DNA of 38,082 nt. It comes from Candidatus Nanopelagicales bacterium (lineage in GTDB: Bacteria > Actinomycetota > Actinomycetes > S36-B12 > CAIYMF01). Below the pieces are notes generated by a model. The model was not told the origin of the DNA. It saw only the letters and a program-made list of their open reading frames with translations, and ran no database searches. Below, piece by piece: positions 10,145 to 18,884 of this stretch; positions within the stretch are counted from its first letter, which is position 1; each line of letters opens with the position of its first letter. The stretch lies in contig JADGOZ010000178.1 of NCBI GenBank assembly GCA_017882705.1, positions 1 to 38,082 on the forward strand. The letters run 5' to 3'. Position numbers and translations under genes: made by a program.

Positions 10145-10914
10145 TGTCGACCGAGTCGAGCCCGCAGTCCCGCGACGCGGAGCGTCGCAGCGGGGGGAAG
10201 CAGACGTCGCTGGGTCGTGAGCTGCTGCTCATCATCGGCGTCGCGCTGATCCTGTCGATCCTCGTGCGCACGTTCCTCGCCCAGGCGTTCTTCGTGCCGA
10301 GCTCGTCGATGGAGAACACCCTCCAGATCCAGGACCGCATCCTCGTCTCGAAGCTCACCACACAGCTCGGCGGAGTGCACCGCGGCGAGGTCATCGTGTT
10401 CACCGATCCCGGGAGCTGGCTCCCGGAGGCCGCGCCGGTGGGGGGCGCCGCCGGCGCCCTGCGCAGCGCGCTCATGTGGGTGGGGCTGCTCCCGTCGGAC
10501 ACCGGCGAGGACCTCGTGAAGCGCGTCATCGGCGTGGGCGGCGACCACATCGTGTGCTGCGACGCGAAGCAGCGCATCGTCCTCAACGGCGTGGCACTCG
10601 ACGAGACCTACATCAAGCCCGGAGGGGGCACGGCGCAGGTGCGCTTCGACGTCACCGTCCCCGCCGACCGGTTCTTCGTGATGGGTGACAACCGGGGCGA
10701 CTCCTCGGACTCGCGCTTCCATCTCGAGGTCGAGCAGGGCACGGTTCCCCGCGCCAACATCGTGGGTCGGGTCGTCGCGGTGATCTGGCCGATGTCGGCG
10801 TGGTCCGGCGAGCAGATCCCTGCGATCTTCGAGAACCCCAAGCTCGAGGCCGCACCGGCGAGCCGGCCCACACCGGGCTACGGCGAGGGCTCGACCGTGG
10901 CCGGCGCGAGCTGA
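10144..10914 (+). CDS. lepB: Type I signal peptidase (second of two)
   Basis: Second S26 signal peptidase, 256 residues, starting with an ATG that shares one base with the previous stop. A single membrane helix (about residues 27-44) precedes catalytic Ser55 in VPSSSMENTLQIQDRILVSK; Lys126 lies in DLVKRVIGVGGDH. Box E is the standard MGDNRGDSSDSR. It resembles its neighbour throughout, including the CCDAK segment, so the pair looks like an old tandem duplication. Multiple signal peptidases in a row are known from Streptomyces. Substrate division between the two cannot be read from sequence. Confidence 0.93.
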   Translation: MSTESSPQSRDAERRSGGKQTSLGRELLLIIGVALILSILVRTFLAQAFFVPSSSMENTLQIQDRILVSKLTTQLGGVHRGEVIVFTDPGSWLPEAAPVGGAAGALRSALMWVGLLPSDTGEDLVKRVIGVGGDHIVCCDAKQRIVLNGVALDETYIKPGGGTAQVRFDVTVPADRFFVMGDNRGDSSDSRFHLEVEQGTVPRANIVGRVVAVIWPMSAWSGEQIPAIFENPKLEAAPASRPTPGYGEGSTVAGAS

Positions 10915-10916
10915 CC

Positions 10917-11447
10917 GTGTCGGGCACGCCCGTCACCCCCTGGCCGGGATACGACGTCGAGCGGTCGAGCGTCCGCGTGGTGCTGCTCGACGACGACGGA
11001 CGGCTGCTCCTGTTCCGCACGCTCGACCCCACCATGCCCGAGATCGGCGAATGGTGGGAGCTGCCCGGCGGCGGAGTGGAGGCGGGGGAGTCCTTCGTCG
11101 ACACCGCGGTACGCGAGATCGCGGAGGAGACCGGCTTCGAGCTCGCGCGCACCGAGGTCGGCGTCCCCACGTGGCGTCGCGACAGCACCTACGTCCGCCG
11201 CCACCGCCGCACCTGGCAGCACGAGGTCGTCGTGACCGCCCACGTCGTGGGCTCCGCGCCGGAGCCCGCGCGCGAGGGCCGCACCGAGACCGAGCTGCAG
11301 GAGTACGTCGGACACCGCTGGTGGGACGTCGCGGACCTCGCCGCCGCCGGCGCCACGCAGCGCTTCTTCCCGAGCCGCCTGCCCGACCTGATCGAGGACT
11401 TCCTCGCCGGCGTCGGCATCGACGAGCCGTTCGACCTGTGGAACTGA
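10917..11447 (+). CDS. Nudix hydrolase (first)
   Basis: A 176-residue Nudix-fold pyrophosphohydrolase. The start is GTG at 10917, two bases after the lepB stop, chosen over a frame extending upstream into lepB. The Nudix box is complete: GGGVEAGESFVDTAVREIAEETGF, given here in parts as G-x5-E then REIAEETGF, with the metal-binding glutamates. A WWELPGGG lead-in and a FFPSRLPDLIEDFLAG C-terminus are visible. The substrate cannot be predicted; candidates include oxidised nucleotides, nucleotide sugars or CoA derivatives. Confidence 0.85.
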   Translation: MSGTPVTPWPGYDVERSSVRVVLLDDDGRLLLFRTLDPTMPEIGEWWELPGGGVEAGESFVDTAVREIAEETGFELARTEVGVPTWRRDSTYVRRHRRTWQHEVVVTAHVVGSAPEPAREGRTETELQEYVGHRWWDVADLAAAGATQRFFPSRLPDLIEDFLAGVGIDEPFDLWN

Positions 11448-11455
11448 CCCCGACG

Positions 11456-11461
11456 TAGAGT
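11456..11461 (+). promoter_or_regulatory. -10 box TAGAGT directly before the second Nudix gene
   Basis: TAGAGT ends 6 nt before the GTG at 11468, so initiation would fall on or next to the start codon (leaderless transcript). No ribosome site is visible. The -35 region is weak. Confidence 0.4.
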
Positions 11462-11467
11462 CGCGAC

Positions 11468-11983
11468 GTGGTCGAGACGGGTGACATGGGGCCGACGGTG
11501 CGCCGGGCGTCGCGCGTCCTCGCCGTGTCCGACCTCGGTCGGGTGCTGATGCTGCGCGGCGGCGACCCGGCGCGGCCCGGCACCCACATCTGGCACACCC
11601 CTGGCGGCGGCGTCGAGGCGGGTGAGGACGACCGCACCGCAGCGGTGCGCGAGTTCCTCGAGGAGACCGGGCGCACGATCGAGATCGGCGCCCTGGTGTG
11701 GGACCGGCTGCTCGACTTCTCGTTCAACTTCGAGCAGATCCACCAGTACGAGCTGTTCTTCGTGGCCGCCGTCGGCGCCGAGTTCGAGCCCGACTCGGGC
11801 GGTCACAACGAGATCGAGCAGCAGTACCTCACCGGCCACGGCTGGTTCACGCCGGACGAGCTGCGCGCCGTCGGGGAGCACGACCTGCTCGCGCCACCCG
11901 ACATCGCGGAGCGGCTCGAGGAGCTGCTGCGCGACGGTCCGCCGGGCGACGTCGTGCGCGTGCGCGGGGCGGTGCTTCCGTGA
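11468..11983 (+). CDS. Nudix hydrolase (second)
   Basis: A 171-residue Nudix-fold hydrolase, unlike the previous one in sequence. The Nudix box reads GGGVEAGEDDRTAAVREFLEET, with the REFLEETG core intact. An HIWHTPGGG lead-in precedes it. The start is taken as GTG 11468; an in-frame ATG at 11486 is an alternative. The last 4 bases overlap the rnhB start (GTGA). Position between signal peptidase and RNase HII genes does not indicate a substrate. Confidence 0.85.
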   Translation: MVETGDMGPTVRRASRVLAVSDLGRVLMLRGGDPARPGTHIWHTPGGGVEAGEDDRTAAVREFLEETGRTIEIGALVWDRLLDFSFNFEQIHQYELFFVAAVGAEFEPDSGGHNEIEQQYLTGHGWFTPDELRAVGEHDLLAPPDIAERLEELLRDGPPGDVVRVRGAVLP

Positions 11984-12687
11984 GCACGGCACCGTCGCTG
12001 CGCTACGAGCGCGAGCTGATGCGGACCCACGGCGTGCGCTGGCTCGCGTCGATCGACGAGGTGGGGCGCGGGGCGCTCGGCGGCCCGGTGACCGTGGGCG
12101 TCGTCCTCGTGGAGCTCGACACGCCGTCGGCGCCGACGGGGGTCCGCGACTCGAAGCTGCTGTCGCCCGCCGCCCGGCAACGGCTGGTGCCGAAGCTCCA
12201 GCGCTGGGCGCCCGCCTGGGCGGTGGCGCACGCCAGCGCCGAGGAGATCGACGCCGTCGGGATCCTCCGAGCCCTGCGGCTGGCCGGCGAGCGGGCCTTC
12301 GCGCAGCTGCCGGTGCGTCCGGACCACGTGCTGCTCGACGGCAGCTACGACTGGGTCTCACGCCCTGCGCCGTCGCTGTTCGACGACGACGGCACGCCGA
12401 GCGACCCCGACTCCTGGGACGAGCCGCCGCCCGTGACGGTCAAGGTGAAGGCCGACATGACGTGCTCGTCGGTCGCGGCGGCGAGCGTGCTCGCCAAGAC
12501 GACGCGCGACGCGCTCATGGTCGATCTGGCCGGGCGCTTCCCGGCGTACTCCTGGGACGTCAACAAGGGCTACGCGAGCCCGGAGCACATGGCGGCGCTG
12601 CGCACGGTCGGACCCTGCGAGCTGCACCGCCGCAGCTGGGCGATCCCGGGCGGGCACCACGAGAGCGAGCTCGACCTCGCGACCTGA
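11980..12687 (+). CDS. rnhB: Ribonuclease HII
   Basis: Removes single ribonucleotides and RNA strands from RNA-DNA hybrids. It has 235 residues from a GTG inside the previous stop (GTGA). The metal-binding pair Asp26-Glu27 lies in SIDEVGRGALGGPV; the third acidic residue is in VLLDGSYDW. KADMTCSSVAAASVLAKTTRD and NKGYASPEHMAAL are standard RNase HII blocks. A Pro/Asp-rich loop between the last two blocks, around SLFDDDGTPSDPDSWDE, is longer than in E. coli. Confidence 0.93.
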   Translation: MSTAPSLRYERELMRTHGVRWLASIDEVGRGALGGPVTVGVVLVELDTPSAPTGVRDSKLLSPAARQRLVPKLQRWAPAWAVAHASAEEIDAVGILRALRLAGERAFAQLPVRPDHVLLDGSYDWVSRPAPSLFDDDGTPSDPDSWDEPPPVTVKVKADMTCSSVAAASVLAKTTRDALMVDLAGRFPAYSWDVNKGYASPEHMAALRTVGPCELHRRSWAIPGGHHESELDLAT

Positions 12688-12764
12688 CCGCCGCCGCGGT
12701 CCCGGGTGCGACAGGATGGCCGTACGCCGACCGCACGGGCGGCACGGTGCTGGAGGAGGGGACG

Positions 12765-13085
12765 ATGTCGGCCGAGGACCTCGAGCGCTACGAGACCGAG
12801 ATCGAGCTCGGCCTCTACCGCGAGTATCGCGACGTCGTCGGGCTGTTCTCCTACGTCGTGGAGACCGAGCGGCGCTTCTACCTCTGCAACTCCGTCGACG
12901 TGCAGGTGCGTACGGGTGACGGCGGCGAGGTCTGGTTCGAGGTGCGGATGGCCGACGCCTGGGTGTGGGACATGTACCGCCAGGCGCGCTTCGTGAAGAA
13001 CGTCCGGGTGCTGACGTTCAAGGACGTCAACGTCGAGGAGCTCGCGAAGCCCGAGCTCCAGGTGCCCGACGAGGGCGCGCGCTGA
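12765..13085 (+). CDS. DUF2469 family protein
   Basis: A 106-residue acidic protein of the DUF2469 family, found almost only in actinobacteria next to rnhB. The start is ATG with a GGAGGAGGGG ribosome site. The family core is obvious: YRDVVGLFSYVVETERRFYL, then ADAWVWDMYRQARFVKNVRV, then LTFKDVNVEEL. No function is known to me. A possible -10 (CAGGAT, near 12711) lies upstream, so it may have its own promoter. Confidence 0.9.
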   Translation: MSAEDLERYETEIELGLYREYRDVVGLFSYVVETERRFYLCNSVDVQVRTGDGGEVWFEVRMADAWVWDMYRQARFVKNVRVLTFKDVNVEELAKPELQVPDEGAR

Positions 13086-13232
13086 CGCGGGGCCGACCCG
13101 TCCGCTGCTCGTCGTCACAGCGCTCGCTACGGCGCGTCCTCCACACCCGCGGACCGCGCTGCCACGTCGGCGGTGGTGGCCCCCCGCAGGGTCGGCCCGC
13201 GGGCACGCCGGTGCCCAGGTGGGAGTGACCTC

Positions 13233-13628
13233 GTGGGACGAGCACGAGCGCAGCAGGAGACGACGCGCCCGGTCCGGGCCAAGGACGCCTTGGGCAGGTA
13301 CGGCGAGGAGGTCGCCGCACGTCACCTGGAGGCGGACGGGTTCGTCGTGCTCGAACGCAACTGGCGGTGCGATCTCGGCGAGCTCGACATCGTCGCGCGC
13401 GACGGCCGCGTCCTGGTCGTGTGCGAGGTCAAGACCAGGCGCAGCGCGAGCCACGGCTCGCCCTTCGAGGCGGTGACCGAGCGCAAGCTGCACCGTGTCG
13501 AACGGCTCGGGCTGCGCTGGATGGCCGAGCGCGGCGTGCGACCGTCCTCGATGCGCGTCGACGTCGTCGCCGTCCTGCGACCCGCGTCGGGACCGACGGT
13601 GATCGAGCACGTGCGGGGGCTGCGGTGA
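13233..13628 (+). CDS. YraN family endonuclease-like protein
   Basis: UPF0102/YraN protein of 131 residues, distantly related to Holliday-junction resolvases and restriction nucleases. The start is GTG at 13233 with GGGAG just upstream. An upstream frame without family residues was rejected. Visible core: LGRYGEEVAARHLEADGF, then CDLGELDIVARDGRVLV, then VCEVKTRRS. This gives the PD-(D/E)xK-like pattern with Asp in ELDIVA and Glu-x-Lys in EVK. Its stop overlaps the yifB start (GTGA). Its role is not established. Confidence 0.88.
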   Translation: MGRARAQQETTRPVRAKDALGRYGEEVAARHLEADGFVVLERNWRCDLGELDIVARDGRVLVVCEVKTRRSASHGSPFEAVTERKLHRVERLGLRWMAERGVRPSSMRVDVVAVLRPASGPTVIEHVRGLR

Positions 13629-15187
13629 GCGGCGTCGCGCGCACGCGCGGGGTCGTGCTGCTCGGCGTGGACGGGCACGTCATCGGCGTCGAGGCGCACG
13701 TGTCGATCGGCGTGTCCGGCTTCTCGGTCGTCGGCATGGCCGACAAGCTCGTCAACGAGGCGCGCGACCGGTGCCGCTCGGCGGTCATCAACACCGGGCT
13801 CGAGTGGCCCGGGCCGAAGATCACCGTGGGGCTCTCGCCGGCCGAGCTGCCCAAGCGCGGGCCCACGCTGGATCTCGCGATCGCACTGGCCCTGCTGGCC
13901 GCGAGCGGGCAGGTCCCCCGCGACGACGCAGCCGCGCTCGTCGTCCTAGGGGAGGTGGGGCTCGACGGCCGGGTCCGTGCCGTCCGCGGTGCGCTCGTCG
14001 CCGCCTTGGCCGCGCGCACCGCCGGTGCCACTCGTCTCGTCGTGCCGGCGGCCAACGTCGAGGAGGCGTCGCTCGTCCCCGACCTCGAGGTGCACGGCGT
14101 CCGCACCCTGGCCGGCCTCGTGGCCTTCGTGCGCGGCGACGCGCCGCCCGACGTCGAGGTCGACGCCGACGTCGAGGAGCCGTCGGCTCCGGCCGACGAG
14201 CGCGCGGTGCCCGATCTCGCCGACGTCCGCGGCCAGTACGAGGCGCGCACCGCGCTGGAGCTCGCGGCCGCAGGTGGCCATCACCTCGCGATGACCGGCC
14301 TTCCCGGCGTCGGGAAGACGATGCTCGCCGAGCGGCTGCCGGGTCTGCTGCCGCCGCTCGACCAGCAGGCGGCGCTCGAGGTGACGGCGATCCACTCCGT
14401 GGCCGGTCGGCTCGGCTCGGGCGGCCGGCTGATCACCGTGCCGCCTTTCGAGGCGCCGCACCACAAGGCGACCGACGTCGCGCTCGTCGGCGGTGGTTCG
14501 GGCGCGCCGCGCATCGGCCTCGTGTCGCTGGCGCACCGCGGTGTCCTGTTCCTGGACGAGGCGCCGGAGTTCGACGCGTCCGCACTCGAGGTGCTGCGCC
14601 AGCCGCTCGAGTCCGGCGAGATCGTCGTGACCAGGTCGGCCTTCTCGGTACGGTTCCCGGCCCGGTTCCACCTCGTCCTGGCCATGAACCCGTGCCCCTG
14701 CGGGCGCGGGGGAGGGATGGGCGGTCCTCAGGCGCCCACATGCGTCTGCACTCCGCAGCAACGCCGCCGCTACCTCTCGCGGATCAGCGGACCGCTCCTC
14801 GACCGGGTCGACCTGCGCGTCACCCTCGTCGCCCCGACGCTCGCCGACCTCGAGTTCGGCGCCCACGACGCCGAGTCGACGGCGAGCGTCGCCGGGCGCG
14901 TCCGCGAGGCGCGCGAGAGAGCCGCCCGGAGGTATGCCGGCACGCCCTGGACCGTCAACGCGGACGTCCCCGGCCCGGTGGTGCGCCGGCAGTTCGGCCT
15001 CGAGGGCGACGCCGTGCGGCCGCTGGAGCGCGCGATCATGCTCGGTCAGGTGTCGGCGCGCGGCGCCGACCGCGTCGTGCGCGTCGCGTGGACGGTCGCG
15101 GACCTCGCCGGTCGAGACCGACCGACCCGATCCGACGTGCTGGCGGCGCTGAGCCACCGCGACGGCGGGGCGTCGTGGGCGGCATGA
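13625..15187 (+). CDS. comM: YifB/ComM family Mg-chelatase-like AAA+ ATPase
   Basis: A 520-residue AAA+ ATPase. The N-terminal Lon-protease-like S5 fold contains VEAHVSIGVSGFSVVGMAD and KITVGLSPAELPKRGPTLDLA. The Walker A GLPGVGKT is at residues 225-232 and the Walker B in GVLFLDEAPEFD. A four-cysteine segment (CPCGR ... CVC) sits in the chelatase-like domain. In Vibrio and Haemophilus, ComM is a hexameric helicase that promotes branch migration during natural transformation. Here the neighbours are yraN and dprA, overlapping by 4 bases on each side, which fits a DNA-processing role. Confidence 0.92.
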   Translation: MSGVARTRGVVLLGVDGHVIGVEAHVSIGVSGFSVVGMADKLVNEARDRCRSAVINTGLEWPGPKITVGLSPAELPKRGPTLDLAIALALLAASGQVPRDDAAALVVLGEVGLDGRVRAVRGALVAALAARTAGATRLVVPAANVEEASLVPDLEVHGVRTLAGLVAFVRGDAPPDVEVDADVEEPSAPADERAVPDLADVRGQYEARTALELAAAGGHHLAMTGLPGVGKTMLAERLPGLLPPLDQQAALEVTAIHSVAGRLGSGGRLITVPPFEAPHHKATDVALVGGGSGAPRIGLVSLAHRGVLFLDEAPEFDASALEVLRQPLESGEIVVTRSAFSVRFPARFHLVLAMNPCPCGRGGGMGGPQAPTCVCTPQQRRRYLSRISGPLLDRVDLRVTLVAPTLADLEFGAHDAESTASVAGRVREARERAARRYAGTPWTVNADVPGPVVRRQFGLEGDAVRPLERAIMLGQVSARGADRVVRVAWTVADLAGRDRPTRSDVLAALSHRDGGASWAA

Positions 15188-16293
15188 GCGAGGAACGGGT
15201 GGCGCGAGCCCTGCTCTCGCACCTCGCCGAGCCCGGGGACCGGCGTATCGGCAGGCTGCTCCGTACGTCGTCCGCGGCCGAGGTCGTCGACATGATCCGG
15301 ACCGGCACCACGGGGATCGAGGCCGAGGAGGGCTATCGCGTCCGACTGGCCACGGCCCGCCCGGAGGAGCACCTCGAGCGCGTCGGGGCCCTGGGCGGGC
15401 GGCTGCTGATGCCGGGCGACCTCGAGTGGCCGCGCCAGCTCGACGACCTCGGCGACGCAGCGCCGTGGGCGCTGTGGGTCCGCGGCACCGTCGACCTCCG
15501 GCTCACCGCGCTGCGCTCGGTCGCGGTGGTCGGCGCCCGGGCCGCGACCCGCTACGGCGAGCGGGTCGCGTCCCAGCTGGGCAGCGACCTCGCCGTCTCC
15601 GGGTGGTCCGTGGTGTCCGGTGGGGCGTTCGGCATCGACAAGGCGGCGCATCTCGGGGCGCTCGCCGCGCAGGGCGTGACCGTGGCTGTGCTCGCGTGCG
15701 GTGTCGACGTGTCCTACCCACCGAGCAACGACGTGGTGTTCGCGCGCATCGCCGCCGACGGGCTCATCGTCAGCGAGGTCCCGCCGGGCGCAGCGCCGCA
15801 CCGCACCCGTTTCCTGGTGCGCAACCGGGTGATCGCTGCACTGACGCGCGGCACCGTGGTCGTGGAGGCCGCGCTGCGGTCCGGGGCGCTGTCGACGGCG
15901 CACGAGGCGGAGCGGCTCGGCCGCCCGGTGCTCGGAATCCCCGGGACCGTCACGTCCGAGCAGTCGCGAGGAGTGCACCGGGCGATCCGCCAGGGCGCGT
16001 TGCTGGTCACCTCGGCCGCGGAGGTGATCGAGGCGGTCGGAGGCATCGGGGTCGACCTCGCTCCCGAGCCGTCCGGCCCGGGCGACCCGCGCGACGCGCT
16101 GGATCCGCTCGCGGCGCGGGTGCTCGACGCCGTGCCGGTGCGCAGGGCGGCGACCCTCGAGTCGGTGGCCCGGACGGCCGGTGTCACGCCGGCCGAGACG
16201 GCGGCAGCACTGGGCCTGCTCGAGCTGTCCGGCTTCGTCCAGCACGGGCCGGACGGTTGGGCGCTCGGCGCGCCGCGCGGCGCGCCGCGTTGA
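15184..16293 (+). CDS. dprA: DNA-processing protein DprA
   Basis: DprA/Smf protein of 369 residues, which in transformable bacteria loads RecA on incoming single-stranded DNA. The Rossmann-fold core begins near residue 110 ([16 protein letters not shown]), continues with [16 protein letters not shown] (145-160) and [14 protein letters not shown], and ends with [18 protein letters not shown] (251-268). A helical N-terminal region and a C-terminal winged-helix-like segment (306-360) complete the usual three-part layout. The ATG lies inside the yifB stop (ATGA). Confidence 0.94.
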   Translation: MSEERVARALLSHLAEPGDRRIGRLLRTSSAAEVVDMIRTGTTGIEAEEGYRVRLATARPEEHLERVGALGGRLLMPGDLEWPRQLDDLGDAAPWALWVRGTVDLRLTALRSVAVVGARAATRYGERVASQLGSDLAVSGWSVVSGGAFGIDKAAHLGALAAQGVTVAVLACGVDVSYPPSNDVVFARIAADGLIVSEVPPGAAPHRTRFLVRNRVIAALTRGTVVVEAALRSGALSTAHEAERLGRPVLGIPGTVTSEQSRGVHRAIRQGALLVTSAAEVIEAVGGIGVDLAPEPSGPGDPRDALDPLAARVLDAVPVRRAATLESVARTAGVTPAETAAALGLLELSGFVQHGPDGWALGAPRGAPR

Positions 16294-16324
16294 CTCCCGG
16301 CGTGCGCGGCCCGACGGTGGAGCC

Positions 16325-17287
16325 GTGTCCACGAGCGGTCCGGCCCCGTCGGCGGACGACGCTGCGGAGGCACCGCTTCCACCGGAGTTCGTGGACGCCC
16401 TCGAGGCGTTCACGCTGCACCTCGACACCGAGCTCGGCCGCAGTCCCCACACGGTCCGGGCCTACGTCGGTGACGTGACCCGCCTGCTCGGCTACGCCCG
16501 CGCCGAGGGAGCGCTGCACCTGGCCGACCTCGACCTCACCGACCTGCGTGGGTGGCTCGCCCGCGAGGCGGCGGACGGCCACGCGCGCGCGACGCTGGCC
16601 CGCCGGGCCGCCGCCGCCCGGGTGTTCACGGCCTGGGCGCACAAGCGCGGTCTACTCCTCGTCGACCCGGGTGACCGGCTCGGCACCCCGGCCGCACACC
16701 GCTCGCTCCCCGGGGTCCTCAAGCAGGCCGAGGCGGCGGCGCTGCTCGACGTCGCGACCGTGGCGGCCGACGACGGCGACCCGGTGCACCTGCGCGACCT
16801 GCTCGTCCTCGAGCTGCTCTACGCCACCGGGATGCGTGTCGGGGAGCTGGTCGGGCTCGACCTCGACGACGTCGACGACGCCCGGCACACGCTGCGGGTG
16901 CTCGGCAAGGGGGCCAAGGAGCGTGTCGTCCCCTACGGCATCCCAGCCCAGCGGGTGCTCGACTCCTGGCTCGTCGAGGGACGGCCGCGGCTGCAGACGG
17001 CAGAGTCGGGACTCGCCCTTCTCCTGGGAGCGCGGGGGCGCCGCCTGGACCCCCGGACGGCCCGGTCTGTCGTGCATCGAACGCTGCGCCACGTGCCCGA
17101 CGCTCCCGATCTCGGGCCCCACGGGCTGAGACACTCGGCGGCGACACACCTTCTTGAGGGCGGTGCGGACCTCCGGGCGGTCCAAGAGATCTTGGGGCAC
17201 GCTACGCTCGCGACTACACAGATCTACACCCATGTCAGCGTCGAACGGTTGAGAGCAACGTATGAGCAGGCGCACCCGCGAGCCTGA
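16325..17287 (+). CDS. xerC: Tyrosine recombinase XerC
   Basis: Site-specific recombinase of 320 residues that resolves chromosome dimers at dif with a partner Xer protein. The start is GTG at 16325 with GGAG just upstream; the frame extends into dprA but lacks family residues there. The N-terminal SAM-like DNA-binding domain covers residues 20-105. The catalytic set is complete: Arg171 (ATGMRVGEL), Lys195, His266 and Arg269 ([17 protein letters not shown]), His292 ([10 protein letters not shown]) and Tyr301. Its 3' end overlaps the sigma-factor start by 26 bases. Confidence 0.92.
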   Translation: MSTSGPAPSADDAAEAPLPPEFVDALEAFTLHLDTELGRSPHTVRAYVGDVTRLLGYARAEGALHLADLDLTDLRGWLAREAADGHARATLARRAAAARVFTAWAHKRGLLLVDPGDRLGTPAAHRSLPGVLKQAEAAALLDVATVAADDGDPVHLRDLLVLELLYATGMRVGELVGLDLDDVDDARHTLRVLGKGAKERVVPYGIPAQRVLDSWLVEGRPRLQTAESGLALLLGARGRRLDPRTARSVVHRTLRHVPDAPDLGPHGLRHSAATHLLEGGADLRAVQEILGHATLATTQIYTHVSVERLRATYEQAHPRA

Positions 17288-18251
17288 CGGCGTCGACGAC
17301 GCCATCGAGCCCGAGGGCGTCGTCGAGCCCGAGGACGGTCTCGACGACGACCTCGAGGACTCCGTCGCCGACGAGCTCACCGCCGACGAGCTCGAGGCGG
17401 CCGCCAACGCGCTCCTCGACCAGATCGACCTGACGCCCACCGAGGACGAGAAGGCCGCCGCCGCGGCCGAGAGCGACGCGGCGCTGCGCTCCCTGTGGGA
17501 GACCTTCAAGGCCACCGGTGACTCGGCGCTCCGCGAGCGGCTGATCCTGCACTACTCCCCGCTGGTGAAGTACGTCGCCGGTCGCGTCGGAGTCGGCCTT
17601 CCGCCGAACATCGAGCAGGCCGACCTCGTCTCCTACGGCATCTTCGGCCTCATCGACGCCATCGAGAAGTTCGACCTCGAGCGCGCGATCAAGTTCGAGA
17701 CCTACGCCATCAACCGCATCCGCGGCGCGATCATCGACGAGCTGCGCTCGATCGACTGGATCCCGCGCTCGGTGCGCTTCAAGGCACGTGAGGTCGAGAA
17801 GGCCTACCAGGCCCTCGAGGCCAAGCTGCAGCGCACGCCGACCGAGGCCGAGGTCGCGCACGAGATGGGCGTGAAGCTCGAGGAGCTGCACGCGATCTTC
17901 AGCCAGGTGTCCTTCGTCAACGTCGTCGCCCTCGACGAGCTGCTGCACGCCGGCGGCGAGCGCGGCGACAAGATGACGCTCGGCGACACGCTCGAGGACC
18001 CGAAGGCGCCCGACCCGATCAACCTGTTCGAGGGCGAGGAGACGAAGTACATCCTCGCGAAGGCGATCAACACCCTGCCCGAGCGGGAGAAGATCGTCGT
18101 CACCCTCTACTACTACGAGGGCCTCACCCTCGCCGAGATCGGCCAGGTCCTCGGCGTCACCGAGTCGCGCATCTGCCAGATGCACACCAAGGCCGTCCTC
18201 CAGCTGCGCGGCAAGATCACCGACGCGCACACCGACGACCTCGAGGACTGA
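17262..18251 (+). CDS. whiG: WhiG/FliA-family RNA polymerase sigma factor
   Basis: A 329-residue alternative sigma factor. Residues from about 78 onward closely match the Streptomyces WhiG type: [20 protein letters not shown] and [20 protein letters not shown] (region 2), then [35 protein letters not shown] (region 3), and [20 protein letters not shown] plus [20 protein letters not shown] (region 4). WhiG controls spore formation and FliA flagella in other bacteria; which applies here cannot be told. The first 75 or so residues are a very acidic extension ([18 protein letters not shown]) not present in S. coelicolor WhiG. The ATG lies 26 bases inside xerC. Position before rpsB matches Streptomyces. 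Confidence 0.9.
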   Translation: MSRRTREPDGVDDAIEPEGVVEPEDGLDDDLEDSVADELTADELEAAANALLDQIDLTPTEDEKAAAAAESDAALRSLWETFKATGDSALRERLILHYSPLVKYVAGRVGVGLPPNIEQADLVSYGIFGLIDAIEKFDLERAIKFETYAINRIRGAIIDELRSIDWIPRSVRFKAREVEKAYQALEAKLQRTPTEAEVAHEMGVKLEELHAIFSQVSFVNVVALDELLHAGGERGDKMTLGDTLEDPKAPDPINLFEGEETKYILAKAINTLPEREKIVVTLYYYEGLTLAEIGQVLGVTESRICQMHTKAVLQLRGKITDAHTDDLED

Positions 18252-18252
18252 C

Positions 18253-18281
18253 CGCGGGCTTCACCCGTCCTGTGGCCCGCG
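18253..18281. terminator. Possible bidirectional terminator between convergent genes
   Basis: CGCGGGC (18253-18259) pairs with GCCCGCG (18275-18281) over a 15-nt loop. It fills the 48-base space between the convergent sigma-factor and M23-like genes. The loop is long and there is no T-run. Confidence 0.35.
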
Positions 18282-18299
18282 CCTGGCGCCGGACCCGGG

Positions 18300-18851
18300 T
18301 CACGGGAGCAGCACGGGACGGCCGCTGCGGAGCAGGAGCATCGGGTCGAGGTAGTCCTCGCCGCGTCGTAGACCCCAGTGCAGGCACGAGGGCACGCCTC
18401 CGCAGTGCCCGACACCCGGCGCGACCACCCCGAGTGGATCGCCCGTCTCGACGGTGTCGCCGACCGACACCGACGGGTCGACCGGCTCGTACGTCGTGCG
18501 TCGCCCGTCCTCGTGCGTGACCACCACGACGCCGCGCCCGGCGATCGGTGCCGCCCAGGTGACCGTGCCGGCCCCCGCGGCCAGGATCGCGTCGCCGACG
18601 TCGGCGTCGAGGTCGACCCCGCGGTGCCCCGGGAGCCACGGCTCCGGAGGGGGATCGAACCGCCGGAGCACCAGGACGGGGCCGTCGACCGGGGCGGCCC
18701 ACCCGGCGCTCGGCGTGGGGGTCGGGCTGAGCAGGGAGAGGGCCACGGCGACTGCGGCGAGGGGCACGGAGAGGGCAGGGAGCACGTGCCGAGGCTGGCG
18801 CAGCCCCCACTCGAGCCAAGCCCGGGACGACGGCCGGCGTGAGCCCGACAC
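18300..18851 (-). CDS. M23-like (LytM) cell-wall peptidase homologue, possibly degenerate
   Basis: A 183-residue membrane-anchored or exported protein on the minus strand, start GTG. A hydrophobic segment at about residues 24-42 (signal anchor) is followed by a Pro/Thr-rich stretch and a LytM domain. Zinc ligands His76 and Asp80 are visible in HRGVD. The last motif, normally His-x-His, reads Cys156-Leu-His158 (SCLHWGL), so the residue usually acting as catalytic base is Cys. Also visible are VVVVTHEDGRRTTYEPVDPS and VGDTVETGDPLGVV. An M23 gene at this place, between whiG and rpsB, is a recurrent actinobacterial arrangement. It may be a binding or regulatory homologue rather than an active endopeptidase. 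Confidence 0.85.
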   Translation of the reverse strand: MSGSRRPSSRAWLEWGLRQPRHVLPALSVPLAAVAVALSLLSPTPTPSAGWAAPVDGPVLVLRRFDPPPEPWLPGHRGVDLDADVGDAILAAGAGTVTWAAPIAGRGVVVVTHEDGRRTTYEPVDPSVSVGDTVETGDPLGVVAPGVGHCGGVPSCLHWGLRRGEDYLDPMLLLRSGRPVLLP

Positions 18852-18884
18852 GCCGTCGGGGTCGACCTGGGGACGGCGACCGGA

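Noticed and set aside
16325-17287. xerC as a mobile-element or integron integrase
   Set aside because: It sits in the conserved actinobacterial order between dprA and whiG, with housekeeping XerC length and no flanking repeats or cargo.
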